A stretch of DNA of 64,000 nt from Allobrachymonas chironomi DSM 19884 (GCF_000374625.1 NZ_KB894769.1:1-64000); one strand, 5' to 3'. Numbered from the stretch's first letter, positions 17,208 through 26,997 are shown. Notes: generated from the sequence alone by a model not told the origin. Translations and numbers: made by a program.

Positions 17208-18833
17208 GTGTCCTACGCCTCCGAAACCCGCCGTCGCCGCACCTTTGCCATCATCTCCCACCCGGATGCCGGTAAAACCACCCTGACCGAGAAGCTGCTG
17301 CTGTTCTCCGGCGCGATCCAGATCGCCGGCGCGGTGAAGGGTCGCAAGGCCAGCCGCCATGCCACCTCGGACTGGATGGAGATCGAGAAGCAGCGCGGCA
17401 TTTCGGTTGCCTCGTCGGTGATGCAGATGAGCTACCGCGATCACGTGATCAACCTGCTGGACACACCCGGCCACAAGGACTTCTCGGAAGATACCTATCG
17501 TGTGCTGACAGCCGTGGACAGCGCGCTGATGGTGATCGATGCCGCCAACGGCGTGGAAACCCAGACCCGCCGCCTGATCGAGGTCTGCCGCCAGCGCGAT
17601 ACGCCCATCATCACCTTCGTCAACAAGATGGACCGCGAGGTGCGTGACCCGCTCGACATCCTGGACGAGGTGGAGCGCGAGCTGGGCATGCCCTGCTGCC
17701 CCATCACCTGGCCAGTGGGCCAGGGCAAGAGCTTTGGCGGCATCATCAACCTGCGCACGCAGAGCATGACGGTGTTCCAGGCCGGCAGCGAAAAGCGTCC
17801 GCAGGATTTCGAGGTGATTCCGCTGAGCGATAGCGACTCGCTGCGCGCGCGCTTCGGCAAGGCCTATGACGATGCCATCGAGAGCATGGAGCTGGCGGTG
17901 GGCGCTTCGGCCGAGTGGGACCATGAGGCCTTTCTGGCCGGCAAGCTGACGCCGGTGTTCTTTGGCTCCGGTGTGAACAACTTCGGGGTGATGGAAGTGC
18001 TGGATGCGGTGGTCGACATGTCGCCCTCGCCCGGTTCGCGCCTGGCCTATGCCGAGGTCAACCGCAACCGCGAGGAACACATCGTGCAGCCCGATGACGA
18101 GAGCTTTGCCGGCGTGGTGTTCAAGGTGCAGGCCAACATGGACAGCAACCACCGTGACCGCATCGCCTTTGTGCGCGTGGCCAGCGGCAAGTACACGCCC
18201 GGCATGAAGATGAAGGTGCAGCGCACCGGCAAGGAATTGCGCCCGACCAGCGTGGTGACCTTCATGTCTCAGCGCCGCGAGGCGGTGGAAGAAGCCTACG
18301 CCGGCGACATCATCGGCTTTACCACGCACGGCGGCGTGCAGCTGGGTGACAGCATCACCGACGGCCCCAATCTGCAGTTCACCGGCCTGCCCTTCTTCGC
18401 ACCCGAGATGTTCATGACCGTGGTGCTGAAGAACCCGCTGCGCACCAAGCAGCTGCAGCAGGGTCTGATGCAGCTGGGTGAGGAAGGCGCGATCCAGGTG
18501 TTCAAGCCCGATGCCGGCGGCAACATGCTGCTGGGAGCAGTCGGCCAGCTGCAGTTCGAGGTGGTGCAGCACCGCCTGAAAACCGAGTACGACTGCGAGG
18601 TGCGGCTGGAAGGCTGCCAGTACACCGGCGCGCGCTGGATCACCGCCGATACCCCGGCCGAACTGCGCGAATTCGAAAACGCCTATCCGATGCGCATGGC
18701 GCACGATGCCGCCGACACGCTGGCCTTTTTGTGCACCAGCCCGTATGACGTGCGGCTGGCGCAGGAGCGCTTTCCCAGGATCCACTTCCACCCGCTGCGC
18801 GAGCACGCGGGGCTGTCACTCGGCACGTCCTGA
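17208..18833 (+). CDS. prfC: Peptide chain release factor 3
   Basis: A 541-residue GTPase that recycles RF1/RF2 from the ribosome after termination. The G motifs are complete: G1 HPDAGKTTL (about residue 18), G2/switch region with QRGISVASSVM, G3 DTPGHKDF (about 88) and G4 NKMD (about 143); RF3-specific C-terminal domains follow. I chose the GTG at 17208, encoding MSYASETRRRRTFAIISH, because it matches the RF3 N terminus. The frame extends to an ATG at 17112, but that extension would be encoded by two hairpins and looks non-coding. A terminator-like structure precedes the gene. Confidence 0.95.
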   Translation: MSYASETRRRRTFAIISHPDAGKTTLTEKLLLFSGAIQIAGAVKGRKASRHATSDWMEIEKQRGISVASSVMQMSYRDHVINLLDTPGHKDFSEDTYRVLTAVDSALMVIDAANGVETQTRRLIEVCRQRDTPIITFVNKMDREVRDPLDILDEVERELGMPCCPITWPVGQGKSFGGIINLRTQSMTVFQAGSEKRPQDFEVIPLSDSDSLRARFGKAYDDAIESMELAVGASAEWDHEAFLAGKLTPVFFGSGVNNFGVMEVLDAVVDMSPSPGSRLAYAEVNRNREEHIVQPDDESFAGVVFKVQANMDSNHRDRIAFVRVASGKYTPGMKMKVQRTGKELRPTSVVTFMSQRREAVEEAYAGDIIGFTTHGGVQLGDSITDGPNLQFTGLPFFAPEMFMTVVLKNPLRTKQLQQGLMQLGEEGAIQVFKPDAGGNMLLGAVGQLQFEVVQHRLKTEYDCEVRLEGCQYTGARWITADTPAELREFENAYPMRMAHDAADTLAFLCTSPYDVRLAQERFPRIHFHPLREHAGLSLGTS

Positions 18834-18956
18834 TGGCGGATGCATGGAGCCGGCCACCAGGCCGGTTTACCGTTGTTCACATCTGCCCGTAGGCAGCGGC
18901 CAGGCGCAGGCGGATAATCACAAGGTTCAATACTGTGATCTTTCAAGGAGAACCTT

Positions 18957-19703
18957 ATGATGCGACATGCGCCTGGTTACCGCCTGCATGCAACACTGGC
19001 TGTTGCCGCCTTCGGCCTGTCCCTGTCTGCCACGGCCGCCACCCCGCCTGATGGCCACAACGCGCGCAATGCGCTGGACTGGGCCGGGACCTATATCGGC
19101 ACCCTGCCCTCGGGTTCCGGTAGCGGCTACCAGACCCTGCTGGTGCTGCGCGACAAGCAGCGCTACGACCTGTACCAGCAGATCGAGCACAAGGGCGAAA
19201 CCTACCGCGAAGCCACGCGCAACCAGCGTTTCCGCTGGGACAAGAGTGGCTCCGTGATCCAGCTCTCGGCGCGCAATGACCGCCAGCGCTACTTTGTCAG
19301 CGAAGGCTATGTGGAATTGCAGGGCAGCCAGGGCCGCCAGACCGGCAAGCTGGCCGAGGACTACCGCCTGCAGCAAATGCACCGCCACGCCGGTCAGAAG
19401 GAAGAGCTGCTGATCGATCCGCGCAAGCTCCAGCCCCGGCAGGCGGCCGGCCAGCAGGTCAGCTTTGACGGCATCTGGAACATGCAGCACGCCACCCAGC
19501 TCGGCCACCGCTCGCTGGCAGCCCGCTTCGTGCTGAATTGCAAGCAGCAGAGCTACCGCATGAACGATGTGCGCTACTACAGCCGCAGCCACCTGCAGGG
19601 CAAGCTGCTGGACAGCATGCGCGGCCAGGGTCACGATATCCCGGTCACGCCCGAGGACAAGGTCATGACCGAGGTCATGCAAACCTACTGCGCGGCCCGA
19701 TAA
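18957..19703 (+). CDS. NlpE N-terminal-domain protein lacking the CxxC motif
   Basis: A 248-residue exported protein with a cleavable signal peptide (about 1-28, ending SATAA) and no lipobox Cys. Residues 40-130 resemble the NlpE N-terminal domain, which senses envelope stress and copper: the segment LDWAGTYIGTLP matches well. In NlpE this is followed by CADC; here it is replaced by SGSGSG, so the copper/disulfide motif is gone. Only two Cys remain, near the C terminus (about residues 199 and 245). An AAGGAG lies 8 bp before the ATG at 18957. A periplasmic role is likely; copper sensing is not supported. Confidence 0.7.
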   Translation: MMRHAPGYRLHATLAVAAFGLSLSATAATPPDGHNARNALDWAGTYIGTLPSGSGSGYQTLLVLRDKQRYDLYQQIEHKGETYREATRNQRFRWDKSGSVIQLSARNDRQRYFVSEGYVELQGSQGRQTGKLAEDYRLQQMHRHAGQKEELLIDPRKLQPRQAAGQQVSFDGIWNMQHATQLGHRSLAARFVLNCKQQSYRMNDVRYYSRSHLQGKLLDSMRGQGHDIPVTPEDKVMTEVMQTYCAAR

Positions 19704-19748
19704 CGGAGTCGGCCGCCCGCTGCGGGGCCGGGCTGCGTCAGCGCAGCC

Positions 19749-20378
19749 TCAGCGCCCGGCAGCCGGCATGCCCGGCAGGCGGCTGTAGGCCTGGCGCGTA
19801 CCGGCCGTGACCGCCGCCAGCACCTGGCCGTACGAGGTCTTGTGCTGTGCATGCAGCCGCGCCGAAGCCAGCGCGCGCGAGCGGCAATACCAGTGGCAGC
19901 TGTGCTGCATCAGCATCAGCTCGGCCGTCATGGCAAAGGCGCGGCGCTTGCGCGATTCGGCATCTTCTTCGGTATCCGCTGCCTGGCAGGCCAGAATGCC
20001 ACGCGCATGCACCTGCATCACTTCGCGCAGGTCAAAGCTGCCTTCCGTGCCCAGATAGCGGCCCAGCGCGGCCTGATACGGAATCGGCGCCATGCGGGTA
20101 TCGCCTTCGGCACGCTGCAGATCGGCCACAAAGGCGCTGAACTGGCGCTGCAGGCTGCGTTCGGTGTCCTGCAACACGCCCCAGACCTGCTCCTGCCGTA
20201 CCGGGTCCTGCTCGCCCAGCACGCGCAGGTAGCCGTTCATCAGGCTTTCCATCTGTTTTTCGATCTGGTAGGGGCGCAGGTATTCGGCCAGCAAGGCCAT
20301 GCGCTTGCGCTGTTCCTGGCGATTCCAGAAGGACAGGCCCAGCCACAGGACCAGCAGCAGACTGAAGAGGTGTTCCAT
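19749..20378 (-). CDS. Membrane-anchored helical protein of unknown function
   Basis: A 209-residue protein with one N-terminal membrane helix (MEHLFSLLLVLWLGLSFW), then a basic, Gln/Arg-rich helical stretch that should face the cytoplasm. Three Cys and several His occur in the C-terminal half (QHSCHWYCRSRAL), a cluster that might bind metal, though this is speculation. I do not recognise the family. It is convergent with the NlpE-like gene and divergent from the GST gene. Confidence 0.65.
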   Translation of the reverse strand: MEHLFSLLLVLWLGLSFWNRQEQRKRMALLAEYLRPYQIEKQMESLMNGYLRVLGEQDPVRQEQVWGVLQDTERSLQRQFSAFVADLQRAEGDTRMAPIPYQAALGRYLGTEGSFDLREVMQVHARGILACQAADTEEDAESRKRRAFAMTAELMLMQHSCHWYCRSRALASARLHAQHKTSYGQVLAAVTAGTRQAYSRLPGMPAAGR

Positions 20379-20583
20379 GTGATGCAGGGGAATGGGGAGA
20401 CAAGCCGTCTAGTGTAACGGCAGGGCAGCAGGTCTTTGGCTGTGCCGGCCTGCCAGGCCCGTCCGGCAGCTGGAAATTGTCACACCCCTGTCCCCATGCC
20501 GGAGGTACCATGCAGCTATTGCCGGCTGCTGCGGCCGGCCTGCATCGGTCATCCCCTGCCCACCCCGTTTCCAGGAGCCTGCC

Positions 20584-21240
20584 GTGAACCATCGTCTTGT
20601 CTTCTACACCCACCCCATGTCCCGGGGCCGCATGGTCCGCTGGATGCTGGAAGAATGCCGCGCCAGCTACGACACCGTGGTGCTGGACTACCAGGGCGGC
20701 ATGAAGACCCCGGAATTCCTGGCGCTCAACCCCATGGGCAAGGTGCCGACGCTGCAACACGGCCCGCTGGTGGTCACCGAAACCGCCGCCATCCTGTGTT
20801 ACCTGGCCGATCTGCATGCCGAGGAAAAGCTGGCCCCGCCCGTGAACGATGCCCGCCGCGGCAGCTATTACCGCTGGCTGTTCTTTGTGGCCGGCCCGAT
20901 GGAGGCCGCCGTGACCGGCAAGGCGCTGGGCCTGCTGGCACCGCCCGACAAGGCCGGCATGGTGGGCTATGGCAGCCATGACGACGTGATGCGCACCCTG
21001 GCCACGCTGCTGGAGCAACTGCGCCAGCAGGGGCCTTTTGTGTGCGGCCAGGACTTCAGCGCCGCCGACCTGTACCTGGCCTCCCAGCTGCACTGGGGCA
21101 TGCAGTTTGGCACCGTGGCCCGGCGCGGCCTGTTCGAGGATTACGTACAACTCTGCACGGACCGCCCGGCTTACGCCCACGCCGCAGCCCTGGACGAAGC
21201 CGAACTGGCGCATCTGCGCGGCGTACACGACCCGATCTGA
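20584..21240 (+). CDS. Glutathione S-transferase family protein
   Basis: A 218-residue GST. The thioredoxin-like N domain has FYTHPMSRGRMVRWMLEE with Ser at residue 13 in the usual catalytic position, then NPMGKVPTL with the cis-Pro (about 55) and the glutathione-binding TETAAILCYLAD (about 66). The all-helical C domain follows and contains FSAADLYLA. It starts with GTG, preceded by CAGGAG; no ATG fits the family N terminus better. It conjugates or reduces electrophiles with glutathione; the specific substrate is unknown. It is probably a single-gene unit. Confidence 0.9.
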   Translation: MNHRLVFYTHPMSRGRMVRWMLEECRASYDTVVLDYQGGMKTPEFLALNPMGKVPTLQHGPLVVTETAAILCYLADLHAEEKLAPPVNDARRGSYYRWLFFVAGPMEAAVTGKALGLLAPPDKAGMVGYGSHDDVMRTLATLLEQLRQQGPFVCGQDFSAADLYLASQLHWGMQFGTVARRGLFEDYVQLCTDRPAYAHAAALDEAELAHLRGVHDPI

Positions 21241-21244
21241 ACAC

Positions 21245-21278
21245 GGGTTGCACCTTTTCATCTGGCGGGTTGCACTTT
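21245..21278 (+). promoter_or_regulatory. Two GTTGCA sites upstream of putA (candidate PutA operators)
   Basis: GGGTTGCACC..TTTT and GGGTTGCAC.TTTT carry GTTGCA at 21247-21252 and 21269-21274, 22 bp apart (two helical turns, same face). GTTGCA is the known recognition core of the PutA ribbon-helix-helix domain in E. coli, and this putA encodes such a domain. The sites lie 159-186 bp before the putA start, so PutA probably represses its own promoter here when proline is absent. Confidence 0.65.
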
Positions 21279-21432
21279 TTCGCCCGCACCAAGGGTTAAC
21301 CCGCTATATCTCGACCAATTTCCTCCAGTACCATCGCTCCCACTCCGAAAACGGCGCGTGATTCGTCATCGCGTCGTCGATTCGGCATCGCAACGCCGCA
21401 GCCGCCCGGGCTGGGGCCATGGAGTTTTACTG

Positions 21433-24400
21433 ATGAGTACCACCGTAGGAATCAAGGTCGACGACACCTTGCGCGAACGCATTCGCGTGGCCGCACAGCA
21501 ATTGGGACGCACGCCGCACTGGCTGATCAAGCAGGCTGTCGTGCAATACGTGGATGCACTGGAGCGTGGCGCCCACACCATCCGCATCGCCCCGCAACAG
21601 GAAGGGATCGGCGACGACGCCGAGGTGCAACCCGATGCCCCGCAAGAGGTGCAACCTTTTCTGGAGTTTGCCCAGGGCATTCTGCCGCAAACCGAGTTGC
21701 GCGCCGCCATCACCGCCGCCTGGCATCGCCCGGAGCCGGAATGCCTGCCCATGCTGCTGCCGTTGGCACGCAGCAGCGATGCCCGGCAGGCCGAGGCCGT
21801 CCAGCAGCTGGCCAGCCAGTTGGTGCAAGGCCTGCGCGATGCCCCCGTGGCCAGCGGCGTGGCCGCGCTGGTGCAGGAGTTCTCGCTGTCCAGCCAGGAA
21901 GGCATCGCGCTGATGTGTCTGGCCGAAGCGCTGCTGCGCATTCCCGACAAGGCCACGCGTGATGCCCTGATCCGCGACAAGATCAGCCACGGCGACTGGC
22001 GTTCGCATGTGGGCCGTTCGCCTTCGCTGTTCGTGAACGCGGCGGCCTGGGGCCTGGTGATTACCGGCAAGCTGACCTCCACCACCAGCGAAAAATCCCT
22101 GACTTCGGCCCTGAGCCGCGTCATCAGCAAGGGCGGCGAGCCGGTCATTCGCCAGGGCGTGCATCGTGCCATGAAGCTGATGGGCGAGCAGTTCGTGACC
22201 GGCCAGGATATTGCCGAGGCGCTGGCCAATAGCCGCGCCTTCGAGAAAAAGGGCTTTCGCTACAGCTACGACATGCTGGGCGAAGCCGCCACCACCGAAG
22301 CCGATGCCCTGCGCTACCTGCAATCGTACGAGCAGGCGATCCACGCCATTGGCGCAGCCTCGGCCGGGCGCGGCATTTTTGAGGGGCCGGGCATTTCCAT
22401 CAAGCTGTCGGCGCTGCACCCGCGCTACAGCCGGGCCCAGTACGAGCGCGTGATGGCCGAACTACTGCCGCGCCTGCTGCATCTGGCCGAACTGGCCCGC
22501 CGCTACGACATCGGCATGAATATCGATGCCGAGGAAGCCGACCGGCTGGAGCTGTCGCTGGACCTGCTGGAAGCGCTGTGCATGGCACCTTCGCTCAAGG
22601 GCTGGAACGGCATCGGCTTTGTGGTGCAGGCGTACCAGAAACGCTGCCCGCAGGTGATCGATGCCCTGGTGGACCTGGCCCGCCGCAGCCGCCGCCGGCT
22701 GATGGTGCGTCTGGTGAAAGGGGCCTACTGGGACAGCGAGATCAAGCGCGCCCAGCTGGATGGCCTGGCCGGCTACCCGGTGTACACACGCAAGGTCTAT
22801 ACCGATGTCAGCTACCTGGCCTGTGCGCGCAAGCTGCTGGCCGCACCCGATGCCGTCTACCCGCAATTTGCCACCCACAATGCGCAAACGCTGGCCAGCA
22901 TCTACCACATGGCCGGCGGCAACTACTACAGCGGCCAGTACGAATTCCAGTGCCTGCACGGCATGGGAGAACCGCTGTACGAGCAGGTCACCGGTGCAAC
23001 GGCCGATGGCAAGCTGGCCCGCCCCTGCCGCATCTACGCGCCGGTGGGCAACCACGAAACCCTGCTGGCCTACCTGGTGCGCCGCCTGCTGGAAAACGGC
23101 GCCAACACTTCGTTCGTGAACCGCATTGGCGATACCAGCGTGCCGGTCAGCGCGCTGGTAACGGACCCGGTGAACGATGCCGAGCAGCTGGCGCGCGAGG
23201 AAGGCGTGCTGGGGGCTCCCCATCCGCGCATTCCGCTGCCAGTAGCCCTGTTTGGCCAGCTGGGTACACAGGCCCGCCCCAACTCCCAGGGGCTCAACCT
23301 GGCCCACGAGCAGCAGCTGGCCTCGCTGGCGGCCGCCCTGCTGCACAGCACGCGTGAACGCCAACTGGCCGCCCCGCCGGAAGTGGCCCTGCCGGATCAG
23401 CCGCAGCAGGCAGCCGGCTGGCAGGCCGTGCGCAACCCGGCCGAACTGGCCGATACCGTGGGTCATGTGTACGAAGCCAGTGCCGACGAAGCCGCCGCCG
23501 CCGCCGAGCGTGCCGCCCAGGCCGCCCCGATCTGGGCCGGTACCCCGCCCGCCAGCCGCGCCGACATGCTGCAGCGCGCCGCCGATCTGCTGGAGCAGCG
23601 CAGCCAGTCCCTGCTGGGCCTGATCATGCGCGAAGCTGGCAAGACCCTGCCGAATGCCATCGCCGAAGTGCGCGAAGCAGTCGATTTTCTGCGCTACTAC
23701 GCGGCCCAGGTGGCGGCCGATTTCGACAATGCCAGCCAGCGCCCGCTGGGCGTGGTGCTGGCCATCAGCCCGTGGAACTTCCCGCTGGCGATTTTCTGCG
23801 GCCAGGTCGCCGCCGCGCTGGCGGCCGGCAATACGGTGCTGGCCAAGCCGGCCGAACAGACCCCGCTGACGGCGGCGGCCATGGTGGCCATCCTGCATGC
23901 CGCCGGCATCCCGCAGGACGCGCTGCAGCTGGTGCCCGGCCAGGGCGACACCGCCGGGGCCACCCTGGTGGCGCACCCGCGCGTGCATGGCGTGATGTTT
24001 ACCGGCTCCACCGAAGTGGCGCGCCTGATTGCCGGCACGCTGGCGCAGCGTCTGAGCCCGGAAGGCCGGCCGATTCCGCTGATCGCCGAAACCGGTGGCC
24101 AGAATGCCATGGTGGTCGATTCCTCCGCGCTGACCGAGCAGGTGGTGGGCGATGTGCTGGCATCGGCGTTCGACTCTGCCGGCCAGCGCTGTTCGGCGCT
24201 GCGCCTGCTGTGCGTGCAGGAAGACGTGGCCGATCGCACCATCGGCATGCTCAAACAGGCGCTGGAGCAATACACCCTGGGCAACCCGGATCGCCTGGCC
24301 ACCGACATCGGCCCGGTGATCGACGCCGAAGCGCGCAGCCAGATCGAGGCCCATATCGAGCGCATGGCCGCTGCCGGCATGCCGGTGACGCGCGCCACGC

Positions 24401-25431
24401 GCCAGGACGGCCCGCTGAACGGCCACTATGTGGCACCGGCCCTGATCGAGATCGACAGCCCGGCGCGTCTGCAGCGCGAGGTGTTCGGCCCGGTGCTGCA
24501 TGTGGTGCGCTACCGCCGTGATGCGCTGGACGCCCTGATCGACAGCATCAATGCCACCGGCTACGGCCTGACCTTTGGCGTGCACAGCCGCATCGACGAG
24601 ACCATTGCCCACCTGGGCACACGCATCCACGCCGGCAACCTGTATGTCAACCGCAACGTGATTGGTGCCGTGGTAGGGGTGCAGCCGTTTGGCGGCATGG
24701 GTCTGTCCGGCACCGGCCCCAAGGCTGGCGGCCCGCTTTATCTGTACCGGCTGGTGCAGGCCCAGTCCGGCACCGCCCTGCGGGCCCTGCCCCCGGTCAG
24801 CCACGACGCCCTGATGCCGATCCGCAGCAAGCTGGACGCCCTGTGTGCCGCCCTGCGCCAGGGCCAGCTGCAGGCCCTGCCCGGCCAGGCTGCCGAGCAG
24901 GCCATGGCCCACTGCGAACAACTGCTGGCCAGCGCCCGCCCGCAGCTGGAACTGCTGCTGCCCGGCCCGACGGGCGAATCCAACCGCTACCGCCTGCTGC
25001 CACGCGGCCCGGTCTGGGCCCTGCCCGCCACACCGCTGGGCCTGGTGGTGCAAGTCGCCACCTGTCTGGCGGCGGCGACCCCGTGCCAGCTGGTGCTGCC
25101 GTCCGGCGATGCCGCCTGCCAGCAGACCTGGGAGCAGCTGCAGGCGCTGCCAGGCCTGAGCGACGCGGTGCAACCGGCCCAGGCCGATGCCCTGCACGCG
25201 GCGGAATCGCCCGTGGCCGTAGTCCTGTTCGAGGGTGATGGCGATGCCCTGCTGCCACTGGCACAGCAATTGGCGGCCCGCAACGGCCCCATCGTGCCCC
25301 TGTGCAGCCGCACCAGCCATGAACTGGCCTCCGGAGCTGGTTACGACCTCACCACCCTGGTGCACGAACAAAGCATCAGCATCAACACCGCCGCCGCCGG
25401 CGGCAATGCCCAACTCATGACCATGGCCTGA
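21433..25431 (+). CDS. putA: Trifunctional PutA: repressor, proline dehydrogenase, P5C dehydrogenase
   Basis: A 1332-residue enzyme oxidising proline to glutamate. An N-terminal ribbon-helix-helix domain (MSTTVGIKVDDTLRERI, residues 1-47) binds DNA. The FAD-dependent proline dehydrogenase barrel follows (about 260-570; FEGPGISIKLSALHPRYS, MVRLVKGAYWDSEIKRAQ). The aldehyde dehydrogenase domain (about 650-1110) has SPWNFPLAIF, Glu in AETGGQNA and catalytic Cys in AGQRCSALR (about 920). A roughly 200-residue C-terminal domain of trifunctional PutAs completes it. The ATG at 21433 sits directly before the RHH domain. It is followed 56 bp later by putP. PutA represses put genes without proline and moves to the membrane when proline is present. 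Confidence 0.96.
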   Translation: MSTTVGIKVDDTLRERIRVAAQQLGRTPHWLIKQAVVQYVDALERGAHTIRIAPQQEGIGDDAEVQPDAPQEVQPFLEFAQGILPQTELRAAITAAWHRPEPECLPMLLPLARSSDARQAEAVQQLASQLVQGLRDAPVASGVAALVQEFSLSSQEGIALMCLAEALLRIPDKATRDALIRDKISHGDWRSHVGRSPSLFVNAAAWGLVITGKLTSTTSEKSLTSALSRVISKGGEPVIRQGVHRAMKLMGEQFVTGQDIAEALANSRAFEKKGFRYSYDMLGEAATTEADALRYLQSYEQAIHAIGAASAGRGIFEGPGISIKLSALHPRYSRAQYERVMAELLPRLLHLAELARRYDIGMNIDAEEADRLELSLDLLEALCMAPSLKGWNGIGFVVQAYQKRCPQVIDALVDLARRSRRRLMVRLVKGAYWDSEIKRAQLDGLAGYPVYTRKVYTDVSYLACARKLLAAPDAVYPQFATHNAQTLASIYHMAGGNYYSGQYEFQCLHGMGEPLYEQVTGATADGKLARPCRIYAPVGNHETLLAYLVRRLLENGANTSFVNRIGDTSVPVSALVTDPVNDAEQLAREEGVLGAPHPRIPLPVALFGQLGTQARPNSQGLNLAHEQQLASLAAALLHSTRERQLAAPPEVALPDQPQQAAGWQAVRNPAELADTVGHVYEASADEAAAAAERAAQAAPIWAGTPPASRADMLQRAADLLEQRSQSLLGLIMREAGKTLPNAIAEVREAVDFLRYYAAQVAADFDNASQRPLGVVLAISPWNFPLAIFCGQVAAALAAGNTVLAKPAEQTPLTAAAMVAILHAAGIPQDALQLVPGQGDTAGATLVAHPRVHGVMFTGSTEVARLIAGTLAQRLSPEGRPIPLIAETGGQNAMVVDSSALTEQVVGDVLASAFDSAGQRCSALRLLCVQEDVADRTIGMLKQALEQYTLGNPDRLATDIGPVIDAEARSQIEAHIERMAAAGMPVTRATRQDGPLNGHYVAPALIEIDSPARLQREVFGPVLHVVRYRRDALDALIDSINATGYGLTFGVHSRIDETIAHLGTRIHAGNLYVNRNVIGAVVGVQPFGGMGLSGTGPKAGGPLYLYRLVQAQSGTALRALPPVSHDALMPIRSKLDALCAALRQGQLQALPGQAAEQAMAHCEQLLASARPQLELLLPGPTGESNRYRLLPRGPVWALPATPLGLVVQVATCLAAATPCQLVLPSGDAACQQTWEQLQALPGLSDAVQPAQADALHAAESPVAVVLFEGDGDALLPLAQQLAARNGPIVPLCSRTSHELASGAGYDLTTLVHEQSISINTAAAGGNAQLMTMA
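21624..21656 (-). promoter_or_regulatory. Two inverted GTTGCA sites inside the start of putA
   Basis: AGGTGCAACC occurs at about 21624-21632 and again at 21648-21656, so GTTGCA reads on the minus strand at 21626-21631 and 21650-21655, 24 bp apart. They lie in the linker just after the ribbon-helix-helix domain and are mirror images of the upstream pair. They encode the peptide repeat EVQP, so coding coincidence is possible. Confidence 0.35.
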
Positions 25432-25487
25432 GCTGTGGCCGGCCATTCCGATTCACCTTTACCACCATTTCAAACCCAAGGGACATC

Positions 25488-26987
25488 ATGCAATTCAACT
25501 GGAGCGACCCTACCGCCATCATGTTTGGCATCTACCTGATCGCCATGCTGGGCATTGGCTGGCTTGGCTATTTCAGCACCAAGAACCTGTCGGACTACAT
25601 TCTGGGCGGCCGCAGCCTGGGCAGCTTTGTCACCGCGCTGTCGGCCGGCGCATCCGACATGAGCGGCTGGCTGCTGATGGGCCTGCCCGGCGCCATCTAC
25701 CTGTCCGGCCTGTCCGAGTCCTGGATTGCCATCGGCCTGATTGCCGGCGCCTACCTGAACTGGCGCTTCGTGGCCGGTCGCCTGCGCCTGTACACCGAGC
25801 GCGCCGGCAATGCGCTGACGCTGCCCGACTACCTGTCCAACCGCTTCGAGGACCACTCCAACGTGTTGCGCATCGTGACAGCGCTGGTGATTCTGGTGTT
25901 CTTCACGCTGTACTGCGCCTCGGGCGTGGTGGCAGGCGCGCGCCTGTTCGAGAACATGTTCGGCATGCCCTACAGCACCGCCCTGTGGGTGGGTGCGCTG
26001 TGCACCATCGCCTATGTGTTCATTGGCGGCTTTCTGGCCGTGAGCTGGACCGACACCATCCAGGCCTCGATGATGATCACGGCGCTGATTCTGGTGCCCA
26101 TCATGGCCTATCTGGCGATGCAGGGCCAACTGCAGCCGGGCCAGGACTGGACCAGCGTGATGCAGCCGCAGCAATTCGACCTGTTCCGCGGTGCCAGCTT
26201 TGTCGGCATCATCTCGCTGATGGCCTGGGGCCTGGGCTACTTTGGCCAGCCGCACATTCTGGTGCGCTTCATGGCGGCCTCCTCGGTCAGGACGATTCCT
26301 TCGGCCCGCCGCATCAGCATGACCTGGATGATTCTGTGCCTGGCCGGTGCCGTGGCCGTGGGCTTTATCGGCATTCCCTACTTTGCCACGCATCCCCAGC
26401 TGGCTGCTGCCGTCACGGCCAACTCCGAAACCGTGTTCATGGAACTGGCCAAGCAGCTGTTCAACCCCTGGATTGCCGGCGCCCTGCTGGCCGCCATCCT
26501 GGCCGCCGTGATGAGCACGCTGTCCTGCCAGCTGCTGGTATGTTCCAGCGCGCTGACCGAGGATATCTACCGCACCTTCCTGCGCCCGCAGGCCTCGCAA
26601 AAGGAACTGGTATGGCTGGGCCGTGGCATGGTGCTGCTGGTGGCACTGATCGCGATCTGGATTGCACGTGACCCCGAAGCCAAGGTGCTGGGCATGGTGA
26701 GCTACGCCTGGGCCGGTTTTGGTGCCGCCTTCGGCCCGGTGATCATCCTGTCGCTGTTCTGGAAGCGCATGACGCGCAACGGCGCGCTGGCCGGCATCAT
26801 CGTGGGAGCCGTCACCGTGCTGGTGTGGAAGCAGTTCGGCTGGCTGGGCCTGTACGAGATCATTCCGGGCTTTATCCTGGCCTGGATCGCCACCGTGGTG
26901 GTGAGCCAACTGGGCACGCCGTCGGCCAGCATGCAGCAGGCGCATGCGGCGGTGGAGCAGGAAATCGCCACGCTGGGCCGGATCTGA
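25488..26987 (+). CDS. putP: Sodium/proline symporter
   Basis: A 499-residue SSS-family transporter importing proline with Na+. The N terminus has the family helix FGIYLIAMLGIGWLGYFS and the YILGGRSLGSFVTALSAGAS loop (about residues 39-58), whose Asp-Ser-rich surroundings (ASDMSGW) form part of the Na+ and proline sites. About 13 hydrophobic helices are visible, and the conserved GYFGQPHILVRFMA sequence is at about 246. It lies 56 bp after putA on the same strand, so uptake and oxidation of proline are probably co-regulated. A strong hairpin follows. Confidence 0.95.
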   Translation: MQFNWSDPTAIMFGIYLIAMLGIGWLGYFSTKNLSDYILGGRSLGSFVTALSAGASDMSGWLLMGLPGAIYLSGLSESWIAIGLIAGAYLNWRFVAGRLRLYTERAGNALTLPDYLSNRFEDHSNVLRIVTALVILVFFTLYCASGVVAGARLFENMFGMPYSTALWVGALCTIAYVFIGGFLAVSWTDTIQASMMITALILVPIMAYLAMQGQLQPGQDWTSVMQPQQFDLFRGASFVGIISLMAWGLGYFGQPHILVRFMAASSVRTIPSARRISMTWMILCLAGAVAVGFIGIPYFATHPQLAAAVTANSETVFMELAKQLFNPWIAGALLAAILAAVMSTLSCQLLVCSSALTEDIYRTFLRPQASQKELVWLGRGMVLLVALIAIWIARDPEAKVLGMVSYAWAGFGAAFGPVIILSLFWKRMTRNGALAGIIVGAVTVLVWKQFGWLGLYEIIPGFILAWIATVVVSQLGTPSASMQQAHAAVEQEIATLGRI

Positions 26988-26997
26988 TCCGGTGTGA

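Noticed and set aside
22462-25446. A 994-codon minus-strand frame opposite putA
   Set aside because: Composition (His, Gln, Gly, Arg rich) and lack of any motif show it is the antisense shadow of putA.
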